From JAPKZH01 sp964537875 (GTDB taxonomy: Bacteria > Acidobacteriota > Aminicenantia > Aminicenantales > UBA4085), in the NCBI GenBank assembly GCA_964537875.1, contig CAZIDN010000007.1, positions 29,688 to 93,687 on the forward strand: a DNA stretch of 64,000 nucleotides, in the 5' to 3' direction. Position 1 is the first letter of the stretch. Each line of letters begins with the position of its first letter. Shown one piece after another: positions 1-11,436 of the stretch. The translations under genes and the position numbers were made by a program. The notes beneath the pieces were generated by a model. It was not told the DNA's origin. It did no database searches and saw only the letters and a program-made list of their open reading frames with translations.

Positions 1-1182
1 AAAGTCCCCTTCGAAGGAGAAACGCCGCTCAGCATCGCCATCAAGCACAAGAATGAAAAGCCGAGGGATCTCCATGAGCTGAATCCGCTGGTGCCGGACT
101 CCCTGACCCGCGTGATTTATAAATGTCTGGAAAAAGACCGCGCCGAGCGCTACCAGAGCGGGGAGGAGCTTCTCCAGGACCTGACCCGGATCGAAGAGGG
201 ACTCCCGACGGCCGGCAAAGAGAAGCCTAAGACAAAAGGCGAGCCTCTGGGGACCAAGGAAATCACTGTTAAGTTCACGCTGAGAAAGCTTCTCGTTCCC
301 GCGCTCCTCCTGATCATCATCGTCCTCGGCGCTCTGATCCTTTTCAAAAAGCCAGCCCAGGACACGCGCGGAAACCGGCCGCCTTTTTCCACCGACGCAA
401 GCTCTGGAAAAACGCAACCTTCTTACTTCCGTGATGTCAATCAGCCTCCTCCTCCGGGAACTCCGCCGAGCGATACTTTGGGACGGATCGGAAGCGCTCT
501 CTCCAAATTTATCCCTTCCAAAGAACAGCTCGACGTTCAGGGGACTGAAAAATTCATGGAGAGCATCAAAGGGATCATCCCGGAAAAGGGGCCCTATCAG
601 GAGGCCTACAATAAGGCGGTCGAGCTCATCCAACAAAGAAAAAAATTAAGCGACACGGGAAATTCAGAGGGCGCCCGACAGACCAGCAAAGACGCCCAGG
701 GAGAAATGCAGAAGCTGCTATCCCTGGTCTCCGAACGTCAGTCGGCCCAAAAAGCGAAGGAAATCATGACCGTCGCCAAAACGCAGGCCAGGCAAAAAGC
801 CAATCTGGAAAAGAATCTTTTGTTCCGGCTGGCCAGCTACGAAGAAAGCAATGCCAACGAAGCCTTCGTCAAGAACGACTACTCCGGCGCCAAGATCCTC
901 TACCAGCTCCTGGATAGGATTTTCGTTCTCTGCCCCCAATGCGGAAACGATAAAAGCTGCGTCGACACTCTTCAGCTCTTGGTGGCCGGCCTCAAGAAAG
1001 ACGTGGAGAGATTGCCGGCGGGCTCGGTCGATCAATGGCTGAATGAATACGCCAGGCAGATCGAAACTCAGGCGGCGGCATTCTTGGAGAAGCGGGAGTT
1101 CGAGAATGCAGGCGGGGCTTATATCCGAGCGGCCTTCCTCTATGAAAAGATTCTTGAGCCGGCCTCTCCGGCAGGCAAGTAA
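1..1182 (+). CDS. Membrane Ser/Thr protein kinase, C-terminal part (5' end outside window)
   Basis: The frame is open from base 1, so the ATP-binding and catalytic-loop part of the gene lies upstream. The first ~60 codons read as the end of a Hanks-type kinase domain (VPFEGETPLSIAIKHK, then LTRVIYKCLEKDRAERYQS, the usual C-lobe ending). One membrane segment follows at about bases 286-345 (KLLVPALLLIIIVLGALILF), then a Pro-rich linker and ~270 mostly helical, extracytoplasmic residues with no recognised domain and a CPQCGNDKSC cluster that could bind metal. The juxtamembrane sequence KEITVKFTLRKLLVPAL nearly matches REITVKFTLKKLFIPAL in the kinase at 53242-56385, so the two are paralogues with different sensor/output halves. 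The product would phosphorylate cytoplasmic targets in response to an outside cue (inference). It is convergent with the tricorn gene, 101 bp away. Confidence 0.85.
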   Translation, partial: KVPFEGETPLSIAIKHKNEKPRDLHELNPLVPDSLTRVIYKCLEKDRAERYQSGEELLQDLTRIEEGLPTAGKEKPKTKGEPLGTKEITVKFTLRKLLVPALLLIIIVLGALILFKKPAQDTRGNRPPFSTDASSGKTQPSYFRDVNQPPPPGTPPSDTLGRIGSALSKFIPSKEQLDVQGTEKFMESIKGIIPEKGPYQEAYNKAVELIQQRKKLSDTGNSEGARQTSKDAQGEMQKLLSLVSERQSAQKAKEIMTVAKTQARQKANLEKNLLFRLASYEESNANEAFVKNDYSGAKILYQLLDRIFVLCPQCGNDKSCVDTLQLLVAGLKKDVERLPAGSVDQWLNEYARQIETQAAAFLEKREFENAGGAYIRAAFLYEKILEPASPAGK

Positions 1183-1283
1183 TAGCAGGGCCGGGTCAAC
1201 TTTAGATTCAATGAGAGGGATTGCCGGAACAGGTTCTCCGAACTCTTGTCATAGATCGTGACTTCCCGATAGTTGTAAACCAG

Positions 1284-4646
<3,363 letters not shown>

Positions 4647-4867
4647 GACAATCTCCTTTAAGCATTTTTCCCTGATAGAGATAGGAGCCCGTCATTCCGA
4701 GAAGCGAAGCGACGCGGCAATCTCATTGGGAATATTATATAAAGAAAGGCAAAAAAATCCATTCTTTATCTATGACGAAATCTAGAATTGAAAAGTTCAC
4801 CTTGGGGGCGTCAAGAACTCCGGGTTATGCGAAATCGCAGCGAATTCTCGTGGAAGCACCCAAACAA

Positions 4868-5005
4868 GTGATTTTCTATCGGTACCGCAATCGCCCCCAA
4901 GGCCCCATAGCGGAGGGGGGCCCCCGTCGGCTTTTCGACGGGGGGAACCGACGGGACTGGTTCCCCAGGGGCCGGGGGGCGATTGCGGTACCGATAGAAA
5001 ATCAC
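4868..5005. repeat. R1 palindromic element, copy 1
   Basis: Perfect 31-bp inverted arms (4868-4898 and 4975-5005) enclose a 76-bp core. The core is GC-rich and contains two internal hairpins: CCCGTCG/CGACGGG, and GGGGAACC/GGTTCCCC. Much of it matches the core of the element at 11280-11405, including a 27-bp identical stretch (GGGGGGAACC through GGTTCCCC), but the arms share nothing with that copy. It lies in the intergenic region between the divergent tricorn and M48 genes and ends 34 bp before the M48 -35 box. No protein is encoded. It could be a mobile palindrome or a structured transcript. Confidence 0.85.
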
Positions 5006-5039
5006 ACAGGCGGATATGCTTACGAGTCCCTCTTTCAAC

Positions 5040-5068
5040 TTGCCAACACGGCTGTGTTCTCTTACTAT
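5040..5068 (+). promoter_or_regulatory. Sigma70-type promoter of the M48 protease gene
   Basis: TTGCCA (5040-5045) and TACTAT (5063-5068) are separated by exactly 17 bp. Transcription would start near 5075, giving a leader of about 20 nt that still contains the GGAG ribosome site ahead of the ATG at 5094. Confidence 0.65.
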
Positions 5069-5093
5069 AGGGAGACGGTAGCCGGAGACCGAC

Positions 5094-6836
5094 ATGGAAC
5101 AACGAGCCTTGAAGCGAAACCTGGCCCGGGACTTTTACGAGATCCAAAAACAGCAGTCCAGGAAAAGTCAGGGGATCCTGGCCGTCCTCGTTGTTTTTTA
5201 TTTCCTGGCCGTCAGCCTGATCGCGTTCACCATCTGGCTGAGCACGGGCTTGATTCTGGCCAGGGCCCCTCTCTTCACCGGCGCCTTCTGGACAAAATTC
5301 CTCCTTACGTGTTTCGGCGCAGCCGTCATCTTCGCCATCCTGCATTATTATGATGCCCGGAAGTTTGGCGCCTCATTCATCCTCAGGAGGCTGTGCGCCC
5401 AAGAGCCGGACCGGTCCGACCGCTATCACCTGCAGTTCATCAATGCCGTGGAGGAGATGCAAATCGCCAGCGGGCTGCCCAAGGTCAAGCCCTCGATCCT
5501 TCCCACATTTGCCATCAATTCGCTGGCCCTTATCGAATCTGACAAGACTCCCTGCGTCGTCGTGACCGAGGGGCTCCTGGCGGATTTCACAAGGGACGAG
5601 CTGGAGGCCGTCGTCGCCCATGAACTGGCCCACATTGCCCGGGGCGACACACTGTATATGACCCTGGTCTGCTCGCTGGCCAATTTTTTTGAGCGCATCA
5701 GGGAAGCCTTAGAGCCCGGGGATACGGACTCGGGAGAATTCGCCGAAACCCGGGGCGACAGGCGCCATCCTTCATCCCTGGTCTATGTGGCGGTGGCCAT
5801 TTCGACGATGGTGATGCGTCTTCTCAGCATGTTGATCAGCCGGCAACGCGAGCTCCTGGCGGACGCTGCCGCCGTCGAATTCAGCCGAAATCCTGTAGCC
5901 TTAGCCCGGGCTATCTACAAAGCTCATGTCAAAAATTCGTTTGTCGGAGATTTCAACCAGACCTACAGCCCGCTGTTCATCGTCGCCCCGGACGCCCACA
6001 GTGAATCCGAGGACTTCCTGAGCCGCCTGATCAGCACTCATCCGCCGCTCATGACGCGCATCGGGCACCTGGCTCAAATGGCCGGCCTGACCCCAGCGGC
6101 CGTCATCGATCAGGTGCGGGACATTCAAAAAGAGAGAGAAAAAGCGAAAATCGTCCTTCATGCCTTTGAGGAAACGCATCAAGGAGCCGTCCTGCCGGCT
6201 CCCGATCCCTCGATCTTGTCGGCTCTTGCCCAAGACAAGGTCTGGCTGATCCTTTCTCCCAAGCAACAATGGCAGGGGCCCTATTCCCTTCAGGACCTCC
6301 TCTTTCTCCCGAACTTCACGCCGCTCGTCCTCATCAAAAATATCCAGGAAGGCGTCGAAGCCCGGGCCCGACAATTCCCCCAGATCCGGACCGCCCTGGA
6401 AAAGCTGGCCCGCAAAAAGCCGGTCAACGAAGCCGTCCTCAACAAATGCCCGCGCTGCAAGATCCCCTTGACCGATACCTTCTACGAGGGCGTCCCGGTG
6501 AAGATCTGCAGCCGGTGTTCCGGGAAGCTTGTCGACCAGGCCGCCATGGAGCGTATTCTCGACCGCCAGGAGGTCGGATTCTCCGAGGATCTGGCCAAGA
6601 AGGCACAGGAATTCAAGGAAAAATTCTTGCTCAACCCGATCAAAACGCAGAAAATATCGGCCAAGGAGCAGCCCAATTCATACTGTCCGAATTGCGGCTA
6701 CAAAATGACGCCTCGACCTTACAACTACCAGTATTTCATCCCGGTGGATAAATGTCTCTCCTGCTTCAAGGTCTGGTACGATGCCGACGAGCTCGAAATC
6801 CTTCAGGTTCTCGTCGAGAAGGCCAAAGCCGGCTGA
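5094..6836 (+). CDS. M48-family membrane metalloprotease with C-terminal zinc ribbons
   Basis: The 580-residue product begins with a charged cytoplasmic stretch and two membrane segments (~20-45 and ~60-80). An HtpX/Ste24-like peptidase domain follows, with the zinc motif HELAH at residues ~176-180 and the third ligand Glu in RELLADAAAVEF near 255. Hydrophobic helices around 235-255 fit the family. The C-terminal third is unusual: CPRCKIPLTDTFYEG...ICSRCSGKLVDQ resembles a zf-TFIIB ribbon, and a second CPNCGYKM...CLSCFKVWYDADEL unit follows. M48 membrane proteases remove damaged membrane proteins; the ribbons may recruit substrates (inference). Length is about twice that of HtpX. Start: GGAG six bases before ATG. 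The stop lies only 3 bp from the stop of the opposing gene. Confidence 0.88.
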   Translation: MEQRALKRNLARDFYEIQKQQSRKSQGILAVLVVFYFLAVSLIAFTIWLSTGLILARAPLFTGAFWTKFLLTCFGAAVIFAILHYYDARKFGASFILRRLCAQEPDRSDRYHLQFINAVEEMQIASGLPKVKPSILPTFAINSLALIESDKTPCVVVTEGLLADFTRDELEAVVAHELAHIARGDTLYMTLVCSLANFFERIREALEPGDTDSGEFAETRGDRRHPSSLVYVAVAISTMVMRLLSMLISRQRELLADAAAVEFSRNPVALARAIYKAHVKNSFVGDFNQTYSPLFIVAPDAHSESEDFLSRLISTHPPLMTRIGHLAQMAGLTPAAVIDQVRDIQKEREKAKIVLHAFEETHQGAVLPAPDPSILSALAQDKVWLILSPKQQWQGPYSLQDLLFLPNFTPLVLIKNIQEGVEARARQFPQIRTALEKLARKKPVNEAVLNKCPRCKIPLTDTFYEGVPVKICSRCSGKLVDQAAMERILDRQEVGFSEDLAKKAQEFKEKFLLNPIKTQKISAKEQPNSYCPNCGYKMTPRPYNYQYFIPVDKCLSCFKVWYDADELEILQVLVEKAKAG

Positions 6837-6839
6837 GGC

Positions 6840-7562
6840 TCAATCGAATATCTTCTCCAGGGCTTGATACTTGGTGTGGAGCGTGTCCACGCCTTTTTCC
6901 ATGCCGGCATGGTCGTGGGCTTGACCGGCGGCATCGAGAGCCTTGGCCGCGTCCAAAAGCTCAGCCGCCGCCGTCTTAAAAGCTCCGGCCTTGGCTTCTA
7001 GCCTTGTTGGAAGAGTCGTTTTGGTGACGGCCTCCGCTTTACCCACGAGGTCCGCGCCGGCGCCCCGGATCTTGTCGTATTCCTTGTTGGGCAGGTATTT
7101 GTGATAGACGACATATAGAACCTGATGGAAAGCATCCATCTCTTTGAGGACCGGTCTGAGAGTCCTGACCAGGGATTCATACTTGGCATGGAGCGCCTCG
7201 GCCGCGTTTAGAAGGGCCTGGTCATCCTTGCCGGCTGCGGCGGCATTGTAGTCGTCAACAGACTTTTCGAGCTGGGCCACGCCCTCTTTCCACTTGGCTT
7301 CCTTTTCGCGAAGGATTCCGGGCAGCTTAGCACCGTAAATTTTGGCCGCCAGCTCATTGATCTGGGGGACGAAGCTGCGCAATGCCTTATAATCTTTATC
7401 CGGATAGGCCGTGTGCCAGATTGGATAGATCACGTCATGGAAAGCGGTCAGCTCGGGCACCTCGCTCTTGGTTTCGGCCGATTGCTCCTGGGCCACCGCC
7501 CAGGCGCTCACGCCGCAGACCAGCATCATCAGGCCAAACAGGCTTAAAATTCTCTTATGCAT
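6840..7562 (-). CDS. Secreted helical protein of two tandem His-bearing repeats
   Basis: The 240-residue product has a signal peptide (LSLFGLMMLVCGVSAWAVAQ) and is otherwise helical, Ala/Lys-rich and presumably periplasmic. It is an internal duplication: FHDVIYPIWHTAYPDKDY (~42-60) matches FHQVLYVVYHKYLPNKEY (~145-162), and each half ends alike, ALHAKYESLVRTL versus TLHTKYQALEKIF. Each half therefore conserves three His, two near its start and one near its end, which suggests metal or cofactor binding in a four-helix arrangement. There is no CxxCH haem motif. I do not recognise a named family. SD GGAGG precedes the ATG, and a promoter lies 36 bp upstream. It appears monocistronic and tail-to-tail with the M48 gene. 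Confidence 0.75.
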   Translation of the reverse strand: MHKRILSLFGLMMLVCGVSAWAVAQEQSAETKSEVPELTAFHDVIYPIWHTAYPDKDYKALRSFVPQINELAAKIYGAKLPGILREKEAKWKEGVAQLEKSVDDYNAAAAGKDDQALLNAAEALHAKYESLVRTLRPVLKEMDAFHQVLYVVYHKYLPNKEYDKIRGAGADLVGKAEAVTKTTLPTRLEAKAGAFKTAAAELLDAAKALDAAGQAHDHAGMEKGVDTLHTKYQALEKIFD

Positions 7563-7597
7563 GAAAACCTCCAGAATAAGGAAATAATGAGCTACCT

Positions 7598-7625
7598 ATT
7601 ATGATCAACTTTCAGAAATTTTCAA
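7598..7625 (-). promoter_or_regulatory. Probable promoter of the two-repeat secreted protein gene
   Basis: On the minus strand TTGAAA (7620-7625) and CATAAT (7598-7603) are 16 bp apart, 36 bp before the ATG at 7562. Both hexamers deviate slightly from the sigma70 consensus. Confidence 0.45.
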
Positions 7626-7637
7626 GCTCTTGATCGG

Positions 7638-8723
7638 CTATAAAATCGATTTTTTTCTTTCCAAATAATACAGGTAATTCTCAAAAGTGACATCCGGGGG
7701 GACGCGGTGGTCCACCGTGGGGATAAATCCGCCTTTGGCGATGAGCGGAACGAGCCCCTCCAACTCACGATCAATCGCCTCGCGGCCCCGGATGAGGCTC
7801 AGCTTGTTGACGCCGCCCAGAAGCAGGACCCGGTCGCCGTAGATCTCCCGCAATTCGAAGGGATCTGTGTGCAGCGCTTCGATAGGAAACATGACGTTGA
7901 TTCCTGCTTCAAGCCAGCCGGGAACGAGCTCGTAGATCCGGCCGTCGCAGTCGAGGACATTGAGGTCGATCCCAAGCTTCTTTAGCGCCGCCGTCACCCG
8001 CTTATAGCGAGGGACCATCATTTCCTGAAAGAGCTTGGGGGAAAGGAGAGGGCCGTGGTTGTAGCACATGTCCTCCCACCACCAGCCGACGTCAATTCCG
8101 TTCTCCGGAAATCCTTTCTCTATGAGATAGAGTGTCATCTCCGTGAGATGCTCCATCATCTCTTCGACCCAGGGCCGATCTTCCATAACGGCGATCGAAA
8201 AATTCTCGAGCCCCATCCAGTTCCGCGGCCAGCCGTAGAGAGACCCGGGATCGAAAATGACGAGCGTCCCGGACGCCCGGGCTTCGTCGACGGCTTTTTT
8301 GACATCGCCGATACGGCCGGGATTCTTATAATCCAGATACTCACGTTTCACCCGCTCCCAATCCTGCCGGCTCTCGATGATATACTTGAGAAACTTCGGC
8401 ATGGTGCCGCGCCCAGGGGGAACTTCGCAGAGGTTACCGTCCTCATCCTGCATCAGCAGGCGGTCGCCCAAATCCTTGATGACTTTTTTTTCAAAGGCCG
8501 GAAACAGGCCGTTTTTGATGGGCACTTTCGTGAAAATGGAAACCCCCTCCAGGCCCAAATATCTTTCCACGGCCTCGTTGTCGTGAATGTTCAGCGGCAG
8601 CCCCTGCCTGTGCCAAGCTTCGATCGTCTCGTCCCAGTAGCCGAACTCCAGGTTGGGCAGCCGGTCGGGCGCTTGCCAATGAAAGACCCGCAGAAACCGC
8701 TCCCGCGTCGTCATCGGCTTCAT
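7638..8723 (-). CDS. Uroporphyrinogen decarboxylase-fold protein (MtaA/CmuA-like)
   Basis: The 361-residue product opens with MTTRERFLRVFHWQAPDRLP, the characteristic start of UroD-superfamily proteins, and is of typical length. It is probably not the haem-pathway enzyme: it lacks HemE signature sequence and is translationally coupled to a glycosidase. In MtaA-type methyltransferases a His-x-Cys near this point binds zinc; here the corresponding segment reads NVLDCDGRIYELVPG, so a His ligand is missing. UroD-like genes recur in carbohydrate-use clusters of Acidobacteriota and Planctomycetota, with unknown function. The ATG overlaps the stop of the upstream GH38 gene by 4 bp, indicating one operon. 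No export signal is visible, so the product should be cytoplasmic. Confidence 0.85.
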   Translation of the reverse strand: MKPMTTRERFLRVFHWQAPDRLPNLEFGYWDETIEAWHRQGLPLNIHDNEAVERYLGLEGVSIFTKVPIKNGLFPAFEKKVIKDLGDRLLMQDEDGNLCEVPPGRGTMPKFLKYIIESRQDWERVKREYLDYKNPGRIGDVKKAVDEARASGTLVIFDPGSLYGWPRNWMGLENFSIAVMEDRPWVEEMMEHLTEMTLYLIEKGFPENGIDVGWWWEDMCYNHGPLLSPKLFQEMMVPRYKRVTAALKKLGIDLNVLDCDGRIYELVPGWLEAGINVMFPIEALHTDPFELREIYGDRVLLLGGVNKLSLIRGREAIDRELEGLVPLIAKGGFIPTVDHRVPPDVTFENYLYYLERKKSIL

Positions 8724-11212
8724 GGACCCGGCTTTCTCGCGACCTTGATCGTTTTGATCTCGAAGGGCTCGAAGGAAAGGCCGATGGTCGTTCCTGCCGC
8801 CTCGATTTTTTTGACCGGCCGCTCGATCAGGTCCGTCTCCCAGGCATCCACGGGCCAGGGCAACTCGATCTTTGCCTCTGTCTTTTTGCCGAAGGCTTCA
8901 TAGAACCGCAGGATCAAGCCGCGGTTGTAATAGCCCATTTCTTTTTTGAGCGCGGAAAGGATGATGTTGTCGGGCCCGACGTTGACGAACGACCGGCTTG
9001 CCGGAAGCGGCCCGGGGTGGGCCATGGCCACTCTCGGCATGAGCGGGCTGTTGAATTCATAGCCGCGGCGGACGGTCAGGGCGTCTTTCCATGTGCCGCG
9101 ATGAGGATAGAGGGAATAAAGGAGTTCGTGAGGCCCCCGGTCGGCTTCCGGATCCGGGTTTGTGGCGCCGTGTATGACCGAAAGCCTGAGTGTTCCGTTC
9201 TTCACATCAAACCCGTATTTGCAGTCGTTCAGCAGGCTGACTCCATAGGCGCCGGACTCATCGCTCAGGTCGACCCAGCGGAGGGCCGGCACTTCCCGGC
9301 CGTCGGCAGGCCTGGAAATAGACCCGAAAGGAATCTCGAAATCCGCTTTGTCATTTTTCAGGTTGAGCGGGAAGGCCGCCTTGACCATGACGTTCCTCTC
9401 CTGCCAGTTCAGACCCAGCCGAAAATCAAGCCGCGGAATCTTGCTGTAAAGGATGATGTCCTGGCTGAACGCAGAATTCCGAAAAAGACTTTTGACCCGA
9501 ACCACGGCCCGCACCGGCCCTGCTTCAAGGACCTCAACCTTGGCCCCCTCTTCTCCGATATTCCAGGATTGATCTTTCAAGCCAAGCTCCCAGGCGGACA
9601 TGTTTTCGGGCTCATCCACGATCGCCTGCAGGACGTTGCCCCGCCCCTGCAAGATTTCCCGGTTATTGACCTTATCGAAAATGCTCTCCAGCCAGCCCGT
9701 AGACGGGTTCAAGCGGACTTTGAAGAATTCGTTCTCGAGCGAGTCGGCGGCGGCGGTTAAAGCCGATTTGAATTCGGGCGCCTTATCCATACCCGTGACC
9801 CGGTACAGTTTATAGCCGAAGGACGGGACGCTCTCGGCGATAAACACGACTCTGAAGCGATTCTGCGGTCCTTTGTCGTCTTTCAAGACGACTTGAAACG
9901 GGATCTCCGTTCCCTGTTCATCCAGGATCTTGAAGCCGTTGAATTTTTTCATTAGATAGAATTCGGCGACAACGGGCTCCGTCCTCTCCCAAAACAGCGG
10001 ATTGTACACTACCAGCGGCAGGCCCTCGCCCCTCGTGTCGATGCTGTTGGAGACCGCCTCCAAGGAAAAATTGAGAGCCCGCCGTCCCCTCTCAAAAACT
10101 TGTTGATAGAATTCCTTCACCTCATCATAGACGGGTCCGATGCTCGAACCGTCCAGGATGTCATGGAATTGATTTCGAAGCACGATCTTCCAGGCTTCAT
10201 CCAGGTCCCTTTCCGGGTAATAATCTCTGTAGCCGCCCGCCGCAGCCAGAGCCGAAAATTTTTCTGCCGTTAGCAACAGGGCTTCCGATTTTCTGTTGTT
10301 CTTCTTTGTCAGGGCTTGGGTCGTGTAGCAGGCCGGGAAGGTGAAATTCAGCTCGTTCGCAAAAACGGGGATTTCCAGTTTCTTGGTTTCGAGGAGCTTG
10401 AAATAATCGTCGGGCCCGGCGAACTTCATCCGGGGTTGGGCTTTGTCCTTTTTGAACTTCTTGATGGCCTCAACGTCCGAATCTCTGGGCCCGCCGCCGT
10501 GGTCGCCTTCTCCGTAGAGAAGCAGATAATCCATGAGCGGCGAAACCTTGGCCGCCTCAAAAATCACGTCTTTCGTCCCATTCTTGAGGTTTGCCAGATA
10601 CCAGCCCGGCGGGACATAAGCCAAGACCTTCGACCCGTCCATGCCCTGCCACTGGAAGAGGTGCGTCTTTTCCGGGGCACATCGCTCGAAGATGTAATAT
10701 TTAAGGCCGGCTTTGGCCATGATCTGCGGCAGCTGCCAATTGTGTCCGAACGAATCCGGATTCCAGCCGACCTTGACGTCCACGCCGAACTTGTCCAGGA
10801 AATATCTCTTCCCATAGAGAAGCTGCCTGGCCAGCGACTCGCCGTCGGGCATGTTCAAATCCGGCTCGACCCACATGCCTCCTACCGGAAGCCAGGTGCC
10901 TTCCTTGACTTTGGCCTGAATGGCCTTGAATAAATCGGGATAGCTTTTTTCGACGGCCTCATAGACGGCGGCCTGGCTCTGGGCAAATGTCAAGCCGGGC
11001 ATCTTGTCCATCTGGGCCAGGGTTCCTTTGAACGTTTGGACGGCGACATCATGGACGGTCTCTTCCCATCGCCAGAGCCAGCTCAGGTCGATATGGGCGT
11101 GGCCGATGAGATGAGCCGTAAAATCGCGCGGATTTTTTTCCTGGGCAAAATTGGCCGAGCCCAGAAACAACGTTAAGAGGCCTATCAAAAGAATTTTGTG
11201 GATGCTTCGCAT
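8720..11212 (-). CDS. Glycoside hydrolase family 38-type alpha-mannosidase, secreted
   Basis: The 830-residue product has a signal peptide (ILLIGLLTLFLGSANFAQ) and a GH38 catalytic domain starting LIGHAHIDLSWLWRWEE, where His40 and Asp42 are the expected zinc ligands. The expected nucleophile is the Asp of GWNPDSFGHNWQLPQ near residue 160. A middle helical domain and the large C-terminal beta-sandwich of the family follow. GH38 enzymes release alpha-mannose from glycans; bacterial members vary in linkage preference, which sequence alone does not fix. The gene is followed by the UroD-like gene with a 4-bp ATGA overlap, so the two are co-translated. GGGAGGAG lies 7 bases before the ATG. R1 copy 2 sits 68 bp upstream of the start. 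Confidence 0.9.
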   Translation of the reverse strand: MRSIHKILLIGLLTLFLGSANFAQEKNPRDFTAHLIGHAHIDLSWLWRWEETVHDVAVQTFKGTLAQMDKMPGLTFAQSQAAVYEAVEKSYPDLFKAIQAKVKEGTWLPVGGMWVEPDLNMPDGESLARQLLYGKRYFLDKFGVDVKVGWNPDSFGHNWQLPQIMAKAGLKYYIFERCAPEKTHLFQWQGMDGSKVLAYVPPGWYLANLKNGTKDVIFEAAKVSPLMDYLLLYGEGDHGGGPRDSDVEAIKKFKKDKAQPRMKFAGPDDYFKLLETKKLEIPVFANELNFTFPACYTTQALTKKNNRKSEALLLTAEKFSALAAAGGYRDYYPERDLDEAWKIVLRNQFHDILDGSSIGPVYDEVKEFYQQVFERGRRALNFSLEAVSNSIDTRGEGLPLVVYNPLFWERTEPVVAEFYLMKKFNGFKILDEQGTEIPFQVVLKDDKGPQNRFRVVFIAESVPSFGYKLYRVTGMDKAPEFKSALTAAADSLENEFFKVRLNPSTGWLESIFDKVNNREILQGRGNVLQAIVDEPENMSAWELGLKDQSWNIGEEGAKVEVLEAGPVRAVVRVKSLFRNSAFSQDIILYSKIPRLDFRLGLNWQERNVMVKAAFPLNLKNDKADFEIPFGSISRPADGREVPALRWVDLSDESGAYGVSLLNDCKYGFDVKNGTLRLSVIHGATNPDPEADRGPHELLYSLYPHRGTWKDALTVRRGYEFNSPLMPRVAMAHPGPLPASRSFVNVGPDNIILSALKKEMGYYNRGLILRFYEAFGKKTEAKIELPWPVDAWETDLIERPVKKIEAAGTTIGLSFEPFEIKTIKVARKPGP

Positions 11213-11279
11213 AATTTCTCCTCCCTGGACAACCTCGAGACTAATATCAGCGTAATAATTAAAATGACATCCCCGTTGG

Positions 11280-11405
11280 GGGCGGCGCTTAGGCCGTCCT
11301 AAAGCCCCCGTAGCGGAGGGGGGACCCGTCGGCTTTTCCGACGGGGGGAACCGACGGGACTGGTTCCCCGGGGCCCGGGGGCTATGGGCGGCCTAAGCGC
11401 CGCCC
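11280..11405. repeat. R1 palindromic element, copy 2
   Basis: Inverted arms of 20 bp with one mismatch (11280-11299 and 11386-11405) plus a short inner extension (GCCCCC/GGGGGC) surround the same core as the copy at 4868-5005. Hairpin CCCGTCGG/CCGACGGG is followed by GGGGAACC/GGTTCCCC. The arms are unrelated in sequence to those of copy 1. The element sits between the GH38 start and the end of the outer-membrane protein gene. Confidence 0.85.
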
Positions 11406-11436
11406 ATACATTGTCACTTTATTTATCGCGTTAATA

